Assembly: GCA_023422695.1 (NCBI GenBank)
Contig: JAFAGN010000084.1
Location: forward strand, 1-5,928
DNA length: 5,928 nt
Direction: 5' to 3'
From: Pseudomonadota bacterium
GTDB lineage: Bacteria; Pseudomonadota; Alphaproteobacteria; Sphingomonadales; Sphingomonadaceae
The position numbers were made by a program, and so were the translations under genes. The notes below the pieces were generated by a model that searched no databases, was not told where the DNA came from, and saw only the letters and a list, made by a program, of their open reading frames with translations. This document shows, one piece after another, positions 1 through 5,768 of this stretch (positions within the stretch are counted from its first letter, which is position 1; each line of letters starts with the position of its first letter).

Positions 1-292
1 GTTGGCCTCGATCGATGGCTGGCTGACCCGGAACGCAACGCGCCGGCCATCGGGGGAAAGGGTGGGGCCGCTGATCTCCGCCACCTGGGCGAGATCGGTG
101 GCCGTCACCGGCTCCCGAGCCGCCCCCCCCCGCGCCGCGCCCCTGCCCGCCCCCGCCGCCCCCGCGGCGGCGGCTCGGGAGCCGGTGACGGCCACCGATC
201 TCGCCCAGGTGGCGGAGATCAGCGGCCCCACCCTTTCCCCCGATGGCCGGCGCGTTGCGTTCCGGGTCAGCCAGCCATCGATCGAGGCCAAC
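1..292. repeat. Perfect 124-bp inverted repeat with 44-nt loop
   Basis: Bases 1-124 are the exact reverse complement of 169-292 (base i pairs with base 293-i); pairing fails first at 125/168. The loop 125-168 is almost only C and G. The right arm is coding sequence of the isopeptidase that follows, so the left arm is a mirrored copy of it rather than independent sequence. The arm begins exactly at the first base of the window, so the repeat may be longer. Perfect identity over 124 bases means either a very recent fold-back event or an assembly or amplification chimera at a contig end; I cannot tell which. Confidence 0.95.
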
Positions 293-1505
293 CGGATCAC
301 GCTCGATTGGTATGTGGGCGATGTAGACGGAGATCCGCCGGTGCATGCGGCAAGCGGCGGCGACGCGCGCATCGACGGGGCGGGTCTTATCGCCGACCAG
401 ACGCCGATCTGGGACCAGGACAGCCGCGGCTTTCGGTTTCTCGCACTGAACGAAGGCGAAGTGACCCTCTGGCACTGGCGCGATGGCCAAGGCGCCCGCG
501 AAGAGATCCGGAACGAGGCCGACCTCCTCGACTTCGCGGTGTCGGACGATGGAGAACTCATTCGCTACACGATCGGAGCCACACGGCGGATGATCGCGGA
601 CGCCCAGCTAGCGGCCTATGACGAAGGCGTATTGGTCGACGCCAGCGTCGATCTCAACCAGGCGATCGCTGGCGGGATCATCGAGAACGGCAAACGCTTC
701 ATGCAGCGATTCTCGGGGCCGTGGTTCGACCGCAAGCCGCTGCTCTGGGACGCGCCGCGCCGCGATATCGTAGTCGCGGCAGACAATTCTCCTCAACCTG
801 CCGCCGCCGCCGAGGCCTTTCGCCCGCGACAGATTTCGGCAGCGCAAGGCGCTTCGGTGACCTCGGCAGATGGCAGCCGTGCCGACATCGAGAGGGAGAA
901 TGGCGACACTCGGCTGGTTGTCACCCGCCCCGATGGTCGCCGGACCATGTGCAACGCGCCGACATGCGGCTCACCCAGGCTGCTCGCGGTCGCGTGGCGG
1001 CCCGGCCATGACACGCTGCTCTTGTTCGTCGCCGAAGGCAGCGCCCGGGAAGGCGTGTGGCTCTGGCGGGTGGGCGCAGCCCGGGCCCGCAAACTCGCAG
1101 TGACCGACGGCGCCCTCCGCCTTGCCGACCGACCGCTCCGGTGCGCCGTGTCGGCAAGCGCCCTGACCTGCGCCGAGAGCACGCCGCTTGTCCCGCCGCG
1201 GCTCGTCTCAATCAATCTCGAGAGCGGGAAGCGGCGGGCGACCTTCGAGCCGAATGCTGCGCTGGCCGCCCGGATCGATGCTGAGGCGACGCCGCTCGAA
1301 CTCTCGGGTGGCTATTCTGCTGTCCTGCTGAGGCCTCAGGGCGCGAAGGTGCCGCCGCCAGTCGTCGTCCAGAATTACCATTGCGCCGGCTTCCTGAAGG
1401 GCGGCACCGGTGAAGAGTTGCCGATGCTACCGCTTGCGGAGCATGGCATCGCGGTGCTCTGCATAGATCCGTTTCGCGGACCGCCTGGCAGCGGGACCGA
1501 CGGGA
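125..1505 (+). pseudogene. Atxe2-type lasso peptide isopeptidase, truncated at both ends
   Basis: Atxe2-type enzymes are S9 (prolyl oligopeptidase-like) serine hydrolases that cut the isopeptide bond of lasso peptides and so linearise them. The fragment opens with an Ala/Pro-rich stretch that could be the end of a signal peptide, then TDLAQVAEISGPTLSPDGRR, typical of the start of the beta-propeller domain. The propeller runs to about base 1290. It is followed by the entry to the alpha/beta-hydrolase domain: YSAVLLRPQG, then the NYHCAGFLKGGTGEELP stretch and GIAVLCIDPF near 1446-1475. Homology stops near 1490-1510. The nucleophile elbow serine and the Asp and His of the triad, which lie further downstream in this family, are absent. 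About 440 of the usual roughly 690 residues remain. The true start is lost in the inverted repeat. The frame happens to stay open to 2170, but the residues after ~1505 are antisense to a parB fragment. No lasso precursor, maturation or TonB-receptor gene lies nearby. The family call is fairly confident; loss of activity is inferred. Confidence 0.72.
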
Positions 1506-1921
1506 CCTATGTCCACCATCGCCTGCATGGCGCGAAACTGGTCGAGGGGATGCAACGCCTCGCGCATCGCGTTTTCGGCGTAGCTGTCGTCCTCGGCGAG
1601 GATGTCATCGTTTGCGGCGCGGACAACGCAGGGGATCGGCGCGTCCCTCGCGAGAAGCTTCCGCTTCACGAGCAGGCCGAGCGCGCGGTAGCGCCGCCCA
1701 CCGGCCGGTATCTCATACCGGCCGGTTTCCTCCCCCGTCTCGTCGAGAATGGGTCTCACATTGAGGCCATGGAGCAACCCGCGACGCGCAATATCATCGG
1801 CGAGGGCTTCGATGGAAACGCCGGCCTTGATGCGCCGGACATTGGATTGGGAAAGTTCCAGCCGGTCGAGCGGGATGTCGCGCGAGGGGCTGAGGGTGAG
1901 TTTCGGTGCCGATTTGGCCAT
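1427..1921 (-). pseudogene. ParB/RepB/Spo0J-like N-terminal fragment
   Basis: From the ATG at 1921 the reading begins MAKSAPKLTLSPSRDIPLDR, a start characteristic of plasmid- and element-borne ParB proteins in sphingomonads. A GGAG sequence eight bases before the ATG supports this start. The ParB N-terminal (CTP-binding) domain is recognisable: GLLHGLNVRP at residues 48-57, the IPAGGRRYRA box at 71-80 (GxRRxR-type motif) and the AENAMREALHPLDQFR box at 115-130. Homology ends at about residue 137 (near base 1511). The remaining ~27 residues to the stop at 1427 are the complement of the isopeptidase coding strand. The central helix-turn-helix that recognises parS, and everything after it, is missing; full-length relatives are several hundred residues. 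The product could at most bind nucleotide and would not segregate DNA. Segregation or a regulatory role on a plasmid or integrative element is the family role; no parA is visible. Confidence 0.75.
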
Positions 1922-2290
1922 GCCATTTCTCCGCGGCAGGCCGCCGGAAGACTCTCTCCCGGCCCCTTGTCCTGCCACGGGAATGGCCTCCCCCTCTTCC
2001 TCTATCGCGGCGGCCAGCCTGCGAGGCACTGCCCCCCGTGCGAGGGCATCCGCTGCGCTCGGGGCCAGCGCCACGACGGGCGGCTGGGTCAGGGGGCCGC
2101 CGCGTCGGAATCGGGAGAAGAATCGACCACAATAGAGGCAAATGAAGCGGAGACGCGGCTTTGCGAATAAGGGAACATGCGCTGTCCGAAATCGCGCCGA
2201 GGGGGCGCCGAGCTTTTTTCAGCCATGCCTCGCCGGACGACGGACCCAAAGCAAAAGGCGCGCAGGCGCGCTGCATCGAGGGAGAGGGGC
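1922..2290. other. Gene-free stretch between divergent parB and acyl-CoA synthetase starts
   Basis: These 369 bases separate the minus-strand parB start from the plus-strand acyl-CoA synthetase start. Long frames are open on both strands, but I recognise no protein in any of them and regard them as products of high GC. The parB-proximal part holds a purine-rich leader (minus strand, about 1940-2010) and a small GCGGC/GCCGC hairpin at 1933-1944. Since the flanking genes come from unrelated contexts, another junction probably lies somewhere in 2100-2280, but the sequence does not fix it. Confidence 0.5.
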
Positions 2291-2545
2291 ATGTATCCCG
2301 GAGCGTTCGCGCAGGCGAATCCCGATCGCCCGGCGGTCATCATGACCGGATCGGGGAAATCGTCACCTATTCCGAACTGGAAGAACATTCGCGCCGCGTG
2401 GCGAACTGGCTTTATGACGCCGGTCTTCGCCCGGGCGATACCGTCGCACTGATGTCGGACAACAGTCCCCGGATGTTCGATACCTATTGGGCAAGCCAGC
2501 GAAGCGGACTTTATCTCGTTCCCATCAACTATCGCCTGACCACGA
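2291..2545 (+). pseudogene. Acyl-CoA synthetase (AMP-binding) N-terminal fragment with frameshift
   Basis: The ATG at 2291 follows a strong AGGGAGAGGGG ribosome-binding sequence. The start MYPGAFAQANPDRPAVIMTG is typical of fatty-acid/acyl-CoA ligases, which activate carboxylic acids with ATP and CoA. At the G run 2353-2356 the homology jumps into the next frame: GEIVTYSELEEHSRRVANWL, then LRPGDTVALMSDNSPRMFDT and SGLYLVPINYRLT. One extra G there (TCG GGG GAA) would restore one continuous frame, so a single-base deletion or sequencing error is the simplest reading. Homology stops at about 2540-2550 after only ~85 of roughly 510 residues. The ATP/AMP-binding signature, the adenylation core and the C-terminal lid are absent, so it cannot work. 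The exact substrate class cannot be read from so short a piece. It abuts the 3' side of the yqeY-like gene, which lies on the other strand. Confidence 0.72.
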
Positions 2546-2583
2546 AAAAACGGAACCGCGCATTGGCTCTGCCCGCCTGGGAT

Positions 2584-2616
2584 GATCGGATCGAGGCGAC
2601 TCGCCAAATTCCGATC
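2584..2616. repeat. Two-part stem-loop downstream of the yqeY-like gene
   Basis: GATCGGA at 2584-2590 pairs with TCCGATC at 2610-2616, and inside it GGCGA at 2595-2599 pairs with TCGCC at 2601-2605. It lies 34 bases beyond the yqeY-like stop codon in the direction of that gene's transcription, close to the junction with the acyl-CoA synthetase fragment. There is no T tract after it on the minus strand, so it is not a standard intrinsic terminator. It may protect the 3' end of the transcript or mark the junction; its role is unknown. Confidence 0.45.
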
Positions 2617-2649
2617 CCGCGGTCGAACCGCAACCGCATGAGCGATCCG

Positions 2650-3000
2650 TCAGCCGATATACCGCTCCACGATCCGGGCCTCGTCCTGCAAGACTGCCGC
2701 GCGCGCCTCCTGCCCCGCAGCCAGCATGGCCTTTGCGGCAGCAAGCCGCTCGGCGCATTCACGTCGCAACAATGCAGCGAGCGTTTCCGCCGTGAGTTCG
2801 AGCCGCGGTATCTCGACCCCGGCATCCCCGAAAGATCGAACCACATAGGTTTCGTGGCGATCCCCGACGGGAACGGCCTGGGCATTGTCGATCGCGGCAA
2901 GGAGCGTGCGCAGGGTCCGAACCTCGGCACCCCTCCGGCCTTGCATTGCGGACTTGAGGTCGGCCCGGATCCGGGCCTGGAGAGAAGGGGCACTGTCCAT
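2650..3000 (-). CDS. GatB/YqeY-domain protein, short form
   Basis: The 116-residue product starts MDSAPSLQARIRADLKSAMQ and carries the YqeY-type sequence RTLRTLLAAIDNAQAVPVGD, then LTAETLAALLRREC and a final DEARIVERYIG. All of it matches the compact, mostly helical GatB/YqeY-like family whose members are related to the tail domain of the GatB subunit of Asp/Glu-tRNA amidotransferase. The biochemical role of free-standing members is not established; tRNA binding is a common suggestion. I chose the ATG at 3000 over the in-frame one at 3045 because TAGGTGA lies just before it and the family usually starts here. The C-terminus looks complete, though the protein is shorter than the ~150-residue classical YqeY. 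It reads away from the integrase, and a terminator at 3061-3097 isolates it from upstream transcription. It is the only apparently intact gene between the integrase and the left edge. Confidence 0.78.
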   Translation of the reverse strand: MDSAPSLQARIRADLKSAMQGRRGAEVRTLRTLLAAIDNAQAVPVGDRHETYVVRSFGDAGVEIPRLELTAETLAALLRRECAERLAAAKAMLAAGQEARAAVLQDEARIVERYIG

Positions 3001-3060
3001 CGGGTCACCTAGAGGGCACACGCGCCGCCCGGCAAGAGGTCGCAATCGTCAGGAGAGCAG

Positions 3061-3097
3061 AAAAAATGACCCCCGACCGGTCGAAACCGGAAGGGGG
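3061..3097 (-). terminator. Intrinsic terminator downstream of the integrase
   Basis: On the minus strand a stem CCCCC-TT-CCGG, loop TTTCGA, CCGG-TC-GGGGG is followed by TCA and then six T (complement of 3061-3066). This is a good intrinsic terminator with a small internal bulge. It lies about 185 bases past the integrase stop and just before the yqeY-like gene, so it would stop read-through from the integrase. There is no T tract on the plus-strand side. Confidence 0.7.
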
Positions 3098-3281
3098 CCA
3101 GATGAAGAGATCGGTCCTCGAAGAGGACGAGCCCTCCTGGGTCGCCCGGCGCGCATAGGGCAGCGTGCGGTCTGCGGATTGGACGGAAACGACAAAAATC
3201 ATCGGCGGTTGTCGGTGGCGCCTCGACGCGCTCGCCTCTGGCTCGCCGGCGGCCGGATCGAGCATCGCCCGCGTCCTTCGA
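3098..3281. other. Non-coding spacer between integrase and terminator
   Basis: These 184 bases contain no gene I can recognise. A perfect small hairpin, GTCCTC-GAA-GAGGAC, sits at 3114-3128. Since integrases of this kind normally lie at one end of an element, this stretch may be the original junction between the integrase module and cargo, but no att-like repeat of the tRNA end is visible in it. Confidence 0.4.
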
Positions 3282-4478
3282 TCATTGGAGGGAGTTTTCG
3301 CTCGCCGGACCCTCAATGGGCAATTGCAGTACAGGCTCGCAGTAAAGCGCCCAGTCCTCCATCATCACCCGGCGCTTGGCCAGCAGCTTGCCGCGACGAT
3401 AAGCGGCCTCGGTCTTGTCCGCGACAAGGTGAGCGAGCGCCGCCTCGGCGATGTCGCTTTGGTAATTTGTCTCTTCGCTGACCCAATCACGGAACGAGGA
3501 CCGGAACCCGTGGGGCGTGTAGGGCTGCTTCATTTCCTTCATGAGCTTGCTGAGCGTCATGTCGGACAGCGGGAGCCCCTTCTTCGTCCCGGAGAAGACA
3601 AGGCTGCTTCCCGGCTTCCTGAGCTCGGCGCAGCGCCGGACGATAGCGACGGCGCGGTCGCAGAGCGGAACGACATGCTCGCGGTTCGCCTTCATCCGGT
3701 GCGGCGGAATCGTCCAGAGACGCAGCTCGAGATCAAATTCTTCCCAGGTCGCGCCGCGGACCTCGCCCGACCGGCTCGCCGTCAGGATCGCAAATTCGAG
3801 GGCCAGCCGGCTGAAGGTCTCCCTTGCCCTCAGCTTGCGGACATAAAGTGCGACACGGTCATAGGGCATCGCGGCATGGTGGCCATCCTGCCTCGGCTGC
3901 CGCGGAAGGCCCTTCGTGATCGCACGCATCGGCGCCTCGCTCTCCCGGAAACCGCAGGAGTAGGACCAGTCGAGGACATTCCCGATCCGCTGACGCACCC
4001 GGCGGGCGGTCTCGGGCTTGGCAAGCCAGATCTTGGCGAGCAGGTCCCGGACCATCGGGCCGGTGATCTCGTTGACGCGCTCCTTCCCGATGTAGGGGAA
4101 GGCATAGGCTTCCATCGTGTTGAGCCATTGCTGCGCGTGCTTCTGGTTACGCCAGGTCTGCCGCACCTCTTCGAGAACCTGCATGGCCGCTTCGCGGAAG
4201 GTCGGATTCTTCGCCGGCGCCTGCCGCTCGAGGACAGGATCGACCCCCATGTCCATGAGCCGGTGGGTATCGCGAGCGAGCTCGCGCGCCTCGGCGAGGT
4301 TTACGTCGACGAGACTGCCGAGCCCGACGTCCCGCCGGCGCCCGTCGCGCTGGATTCGGCAAACCCAGCTCTTCGCGCCGCTGGGCTTGACCACGAGGTA
4401 AAGACCGGCTCCGTCACCGTAGCGGCCGGGGCGCGATGCGTGCCTCACCGAATATACCGAAAGCCTGTTCATGCCCAT
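3282..4478 (-). CDS. P4-type tyrosine recombinase / integrase
   Basis: This site-specific recombinase inserts and excises a genomic element, usually at the 3' end of a tRNA gene. The 398 residues match the P4-integrase family length. Residues 1-90 form the N-terminal DUF4102-type arm-binding domain (PGRYGDGAGLYLVVKPSGAK at 17-36), residues ~93-185 the SAM-like core-binding domain, and ~200-370 the catalytic domain. All expected catalytic residues can be placed: Arg236 in TASRSGEVRG, Lys263 in HRMKANREHVVPL, His323 and Arg326 in TPHGFRSSFRDW, His350 in ALAHLVADKTE and the nucleophile Tyr360 in EAAYRRG. The gene therefore looks functional. ATG at 4478 and ATG at 4472 are both possible starts; a CGGAG lies eleven bases before the first. 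The start is 140 bases from the 3' end of tRNA-Ser(GCT), oriented as in tRNA-targeted islands, so that tRNA is the probable attachment site. No excisionase gene is visible in the window. Confidence 0.93.
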   Translation of the reverse strand: MGMNRLSVYSVRHASRPGRYGDGAGLYLVVKPSGAKSWVCRIQRDGRRRDVGLGSLVDVNLAEARELARDTHRLMDMGVDPVLERQAPAKNPTFREAAMQVLEEVRQTWRNQKHAQQWLNTMEAYAFPYIGKERVNEITGPMVRDLLAKIWLAKPETARRVRQRIGNVLDWSYSCGFRESEAPMRAITKGLPRQPRQDGHHAAMPYDRVALYVRKLRARETFSRLALEFAILTASRSGEVRGATWEEFDLELRLWTIPPHRMKANREHVVPLCDRAVAIVRRCAELRKPGSSLVFSGTKKGLPLSDMTLSKLMKEMKQPYTPHGFRSSFRDWVSEETNYQSDIAEAALAHLVADKTEAAYRRGKLLAKRRVMMEDWALYCEPVLQLPIEGPASENSLQ

Positions 4479-4618
4479 TTTTTGTGCAACTCCGTTCCCA
4501 CATTTGCAAATTGTCGGGTCCGGACTTCTGGGGATGCACAGGGATACGAATCATCCTGTAAGCCGCAGAAATGCTTTGGCTTTCTCAGGACGGTTCTGGA
4601 CGGGCGTGAACGAAAAGG
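4479..4618. other. Integrase upstream / attachment region beside tRNA-Ser
   Basis: This 140-base stretch between integrase start and tRNA 3' end is less GC-rich than its surroundings and should hold the integrase promoter and recombinase arm sites. A perfect palindrome ATTTGCAAAT lies at 4502-4511. An interrupted inverted repeat, ACAGG(G)AT ... ATCCTGT with one bulged G, lies at 4538-4559. Either could be an operator or an arm-binding site. The recombination core itself is expected inside the tRNA 3' end (from 4619), but its partner copy at the far end of the element is outside the window or lost. Confidence 0.45.
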
Positions 4619-4710
4619 TGGCGGAGACGGAGGGATTCGAACCCTCGGTGCCGCATTCACAGCACGACGGTTTAGCAAACCGTTGGTTTCAGCCACTCAC
4701 CCACGTCTCC
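4619..4710 (-). tRNA. tRNA-Ser(GCT), probable integration target
   Basis: Read on the minus strand, the acceptor stem GGAGACG pairs with CGTCTCC, followed by discriminator G and an encoded CCA. The anticodon arm is ACGGT-TTGCTAA-ACCGT, giving anticodon GCT, which reads the serine codons AGC and AGT. A long variable arm (about CGTGCTGTGAATGCGGCACCG region) and the T arm GAGGG-TTCGAAT-CCCTC are present. The 92-base length with CCA fits a class II tRNA-Ser. The gene is complete, as expected when an element re-creates the 3' end on insertion. Its 3' end faces the integrase. Confidence 0.96.
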
Positions 4711-4752
4711 GCATGGTCTGTCGCGCTAACGACAGGCTGGCCTAGTCGGGTC

Positions 4753-4781
4753 GCTATAGCCATGCACTTCGCGCCCCGCAA
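4753..4781 (-). promoter_or_regulatory. Likely promoter of tRNA-Ser
   Basis: On the minus strand TTGCGG (complement of 4776-4781) and TATAGC (complement of 4753-4758) are separated by exactly 17 bases, a sigma-70-type arrangement about 43 bases before the tRNA 5' end. Between it and the tRNA, a perfect hairpin CTGTCG-CGCTAA-CGACAG lies at 4718-4735 in the leader that RNase P would remove. Confidence 0.5.
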
Positions 4782-4833
4782 CGCCAAAGATTGTGCAAAA
4801 TTTCGCCGCAACCGGTCATTTCGACGCGCAATC

Positions 4834-4917
4834 GATTCGGTCTGGCGCAAATTCGACTCGGGTCATCGCCGGTTCATTGCCCAGCGGCCAAACCGAGTCA
4901 TGATTAACATCGATTTC
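4834..4917 (+). promoter_or_regulatory. Candidate eipA control region with clustered GANTC sites
   Basis: Three GANTC sites, the target of the alphaproteobacterial cell-cycle methylase CcrM, fall within 66 bases: GATTC at 4834, GACTC at 4855 and GAGTC at 4895. TTGCCC at 4877-4882 and CATGAT at 4899-4904, spaced by 16, could be a promoter. TTAAC at 4904-4908 resembles one half of a CtrA box; a second half (TTAA seven bases on) is not matched, the sequence there being TTCG. In Brucella, eipA is reported to be controlled by CtrA, which makes the site worth noting. Confidence 0.35.
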
Positions 4918-4953
4918 GCCGCGCATGTGCCGGTCGAATTTTGGGGGTCCGTT

Positions 4954-5712
4954 ATGCGAAAGACATTCACTAGCCTTGCCCTGGCGGCCATGGCATCGCT
5001 CGGTCTGGCGCTGTCGCCGCTGCCCGCGGCGGCACAGATGCGCGAGATCGATCCGAACACGACGATCGACGCCGACATCGACAACCCTTCCCCCCCGGCA
5101 CCGACCGACGAAGTGATCGACTATGACAGCGATCTGGCGACGGGCGACCAGCAGACGAGCGATGTGGCGGCGGGCAGCACCGCAACAAGCGGTGACGTCG
5201 GCGCCACCACGGTCGCCGCCAATGACGGCTCGACCTACAAACAGGATGATCTCATCGGCGCGGCCGAGGGTGTGTTCGGCAAGGGCGCGCAGGGACTGGC
5301 CGGGCTGATCGAGGATATTCTCAAGAAGCAGGGTGAACCGAATGCCTATATCGTTGGCCGCGAGGCCGGCGGCGCGCTCGTGCTCGGCGTGCGCTATGGA
5401 TCGGGAACGCTGCATCACAAGATCGAGGGCGAACTGCCCGCTTACTGGACCGGACCGTCGGTGGGCTTCGACGCGGGCGCCAATGCGGGCAACACCTTTG
5501 TCCTCGTCTATAACCTGTTCGACAGCGAAGACCTCTACAAGCGCTTTCCGGCGGGCGAAGGCGCCGCCTATCTGCTAGGCGGTTTCAACGCCAGCTACCT
5601 GCGCCGCGGCGACGTCGTGCTGATCCCGATCCGCGTCGGTGTCGGCGCGCGGTTGGGTGCCAATGTCGGTTATATGAAGTTCCGCAAGAAGCAGAATTGG
5701 GTGCCGTTCTGA
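4954..5712 (+). CDS. eipA: EipA-family (DUF1134) envelope protein
   Basis: This 252-residue exported protein belongs to the DUF1134/EipA family, periplasmic proteins needed for envelope integrity in Brucella and Caulobacter. Residues 1-27 form a clear signal peptide (positively charged start, Leu/Ala core, cleavage likely at AAA|Q before residue 28). Residues ~29-95 are an acidic, Thr/Ser/Ala-rich low-complexity linker. Residues ~97-252 form the conserved domain: DDLIGAAEGVFGKGAQGLAG at 98-117, GEPNAYIVGREAGGALVLGV at 127-146, YWTGPSVGFDAGANAGNTFV at 164-183, then FNASYLRRGDVVLIPIRVGV at 211-230 and the tail KKQNWVPF. Length and architecture look normal. The ATG at 4954 was chosen because GGGGG lies six bases before it and it gives the signal peptide; the frame is open much further upstream but runs through the tRNA. 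It is transcribed alone, away from the tRNA, and ends at a terminator 20-odd bases beyond its stop. Exact biochemical function is unknown. Confidence 0.9.
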   Translation: MRKTFTSLALAAMASLGLALSPLPAAAQMREIDPNTTIDADIDNPSPPAPTDEVIDYDSDLATGDQQTSDVAAGSTATSGDVGATTVAANDGSTYKQDDLIGAAEGVFGKGAQGLAGLIEDILKKQGEPNAYIVGREAGGALVLGVRYGSGTLHHKIEGELPAYWTGPSVGFDAGANAGNTFVLVYNLFDSEDLYKRFPAGEGAAYLLGGFNASYLRRGDVVLIPIRVGVGARLGANVGYMKFRKKQNWVPF

Positions 5713-5734
5713 CGGCGCGTGACGATGTGACCGC

Positions 5735-5768
5735 AAAAAGGCCCGCGCTTCGGCACGGGCCTTTTTTT
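5735..5768 (+). terminator. Strong intrinsic terminator after eipA, possibly bidirectional
   Basis: AAAAAGGCCCG pairs with CGGGCCTTTTT around an inner GC/GC pair capped by a TTCG tetraloop, and seven T follow on the plus strand. The A tract on the left gives a T tract on the minus strand too, so it could also stop transcription arriving from the right. Confidence 0.9.

Noticed and set aside
1700..1726. Perfect hairpin ACCGGCCGGTAT-CTC-ATACCGGCCGGT
   Set aside because: It lies inside the parB coding sequence, where it encodes the conserved TGRYEIPAGG box; the symmetry is explained by codon choice for a conserved motif.
2149..2157. GCGGAGACG, identical to the 3' end of the tRNA-Ser as read on the plus strand, as a possible second attachment site
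   Set aside because: The exact match is only nine bases and the flanks agree poorly; this is near what chance gives in GC-rich DNA.
1506..2170. C-terminal ~220 residues of the long plus-strand frame as a novel fusion domain
   Set aside because: The residues are the complement of parB and its leader; the opposite strand shows clear ParB motifs and a ribosome-binding sequence.
3066..3158. Small plus-strand open frame of 30 codons with an AGGAG sequence ten bases upstream
   Set aside because: Its first third is the stem of the minus-strand terminator at 3061-3097, and the peptide resembles nothing known; the terminator explains the sequence better.
3165..4745. A 526-codon plus-strand open frame
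   Set aside because: It is antisense to the integrase and runs through the tRNA; high GC keeps it open and it has no recognisable domain.
4816..5418. A 200-codon minus-strand open frame across the eipA start
   Set aside because: It is antisense to a clear EipA-family gene with signal peptide and terminator, and shows no family resemblance.
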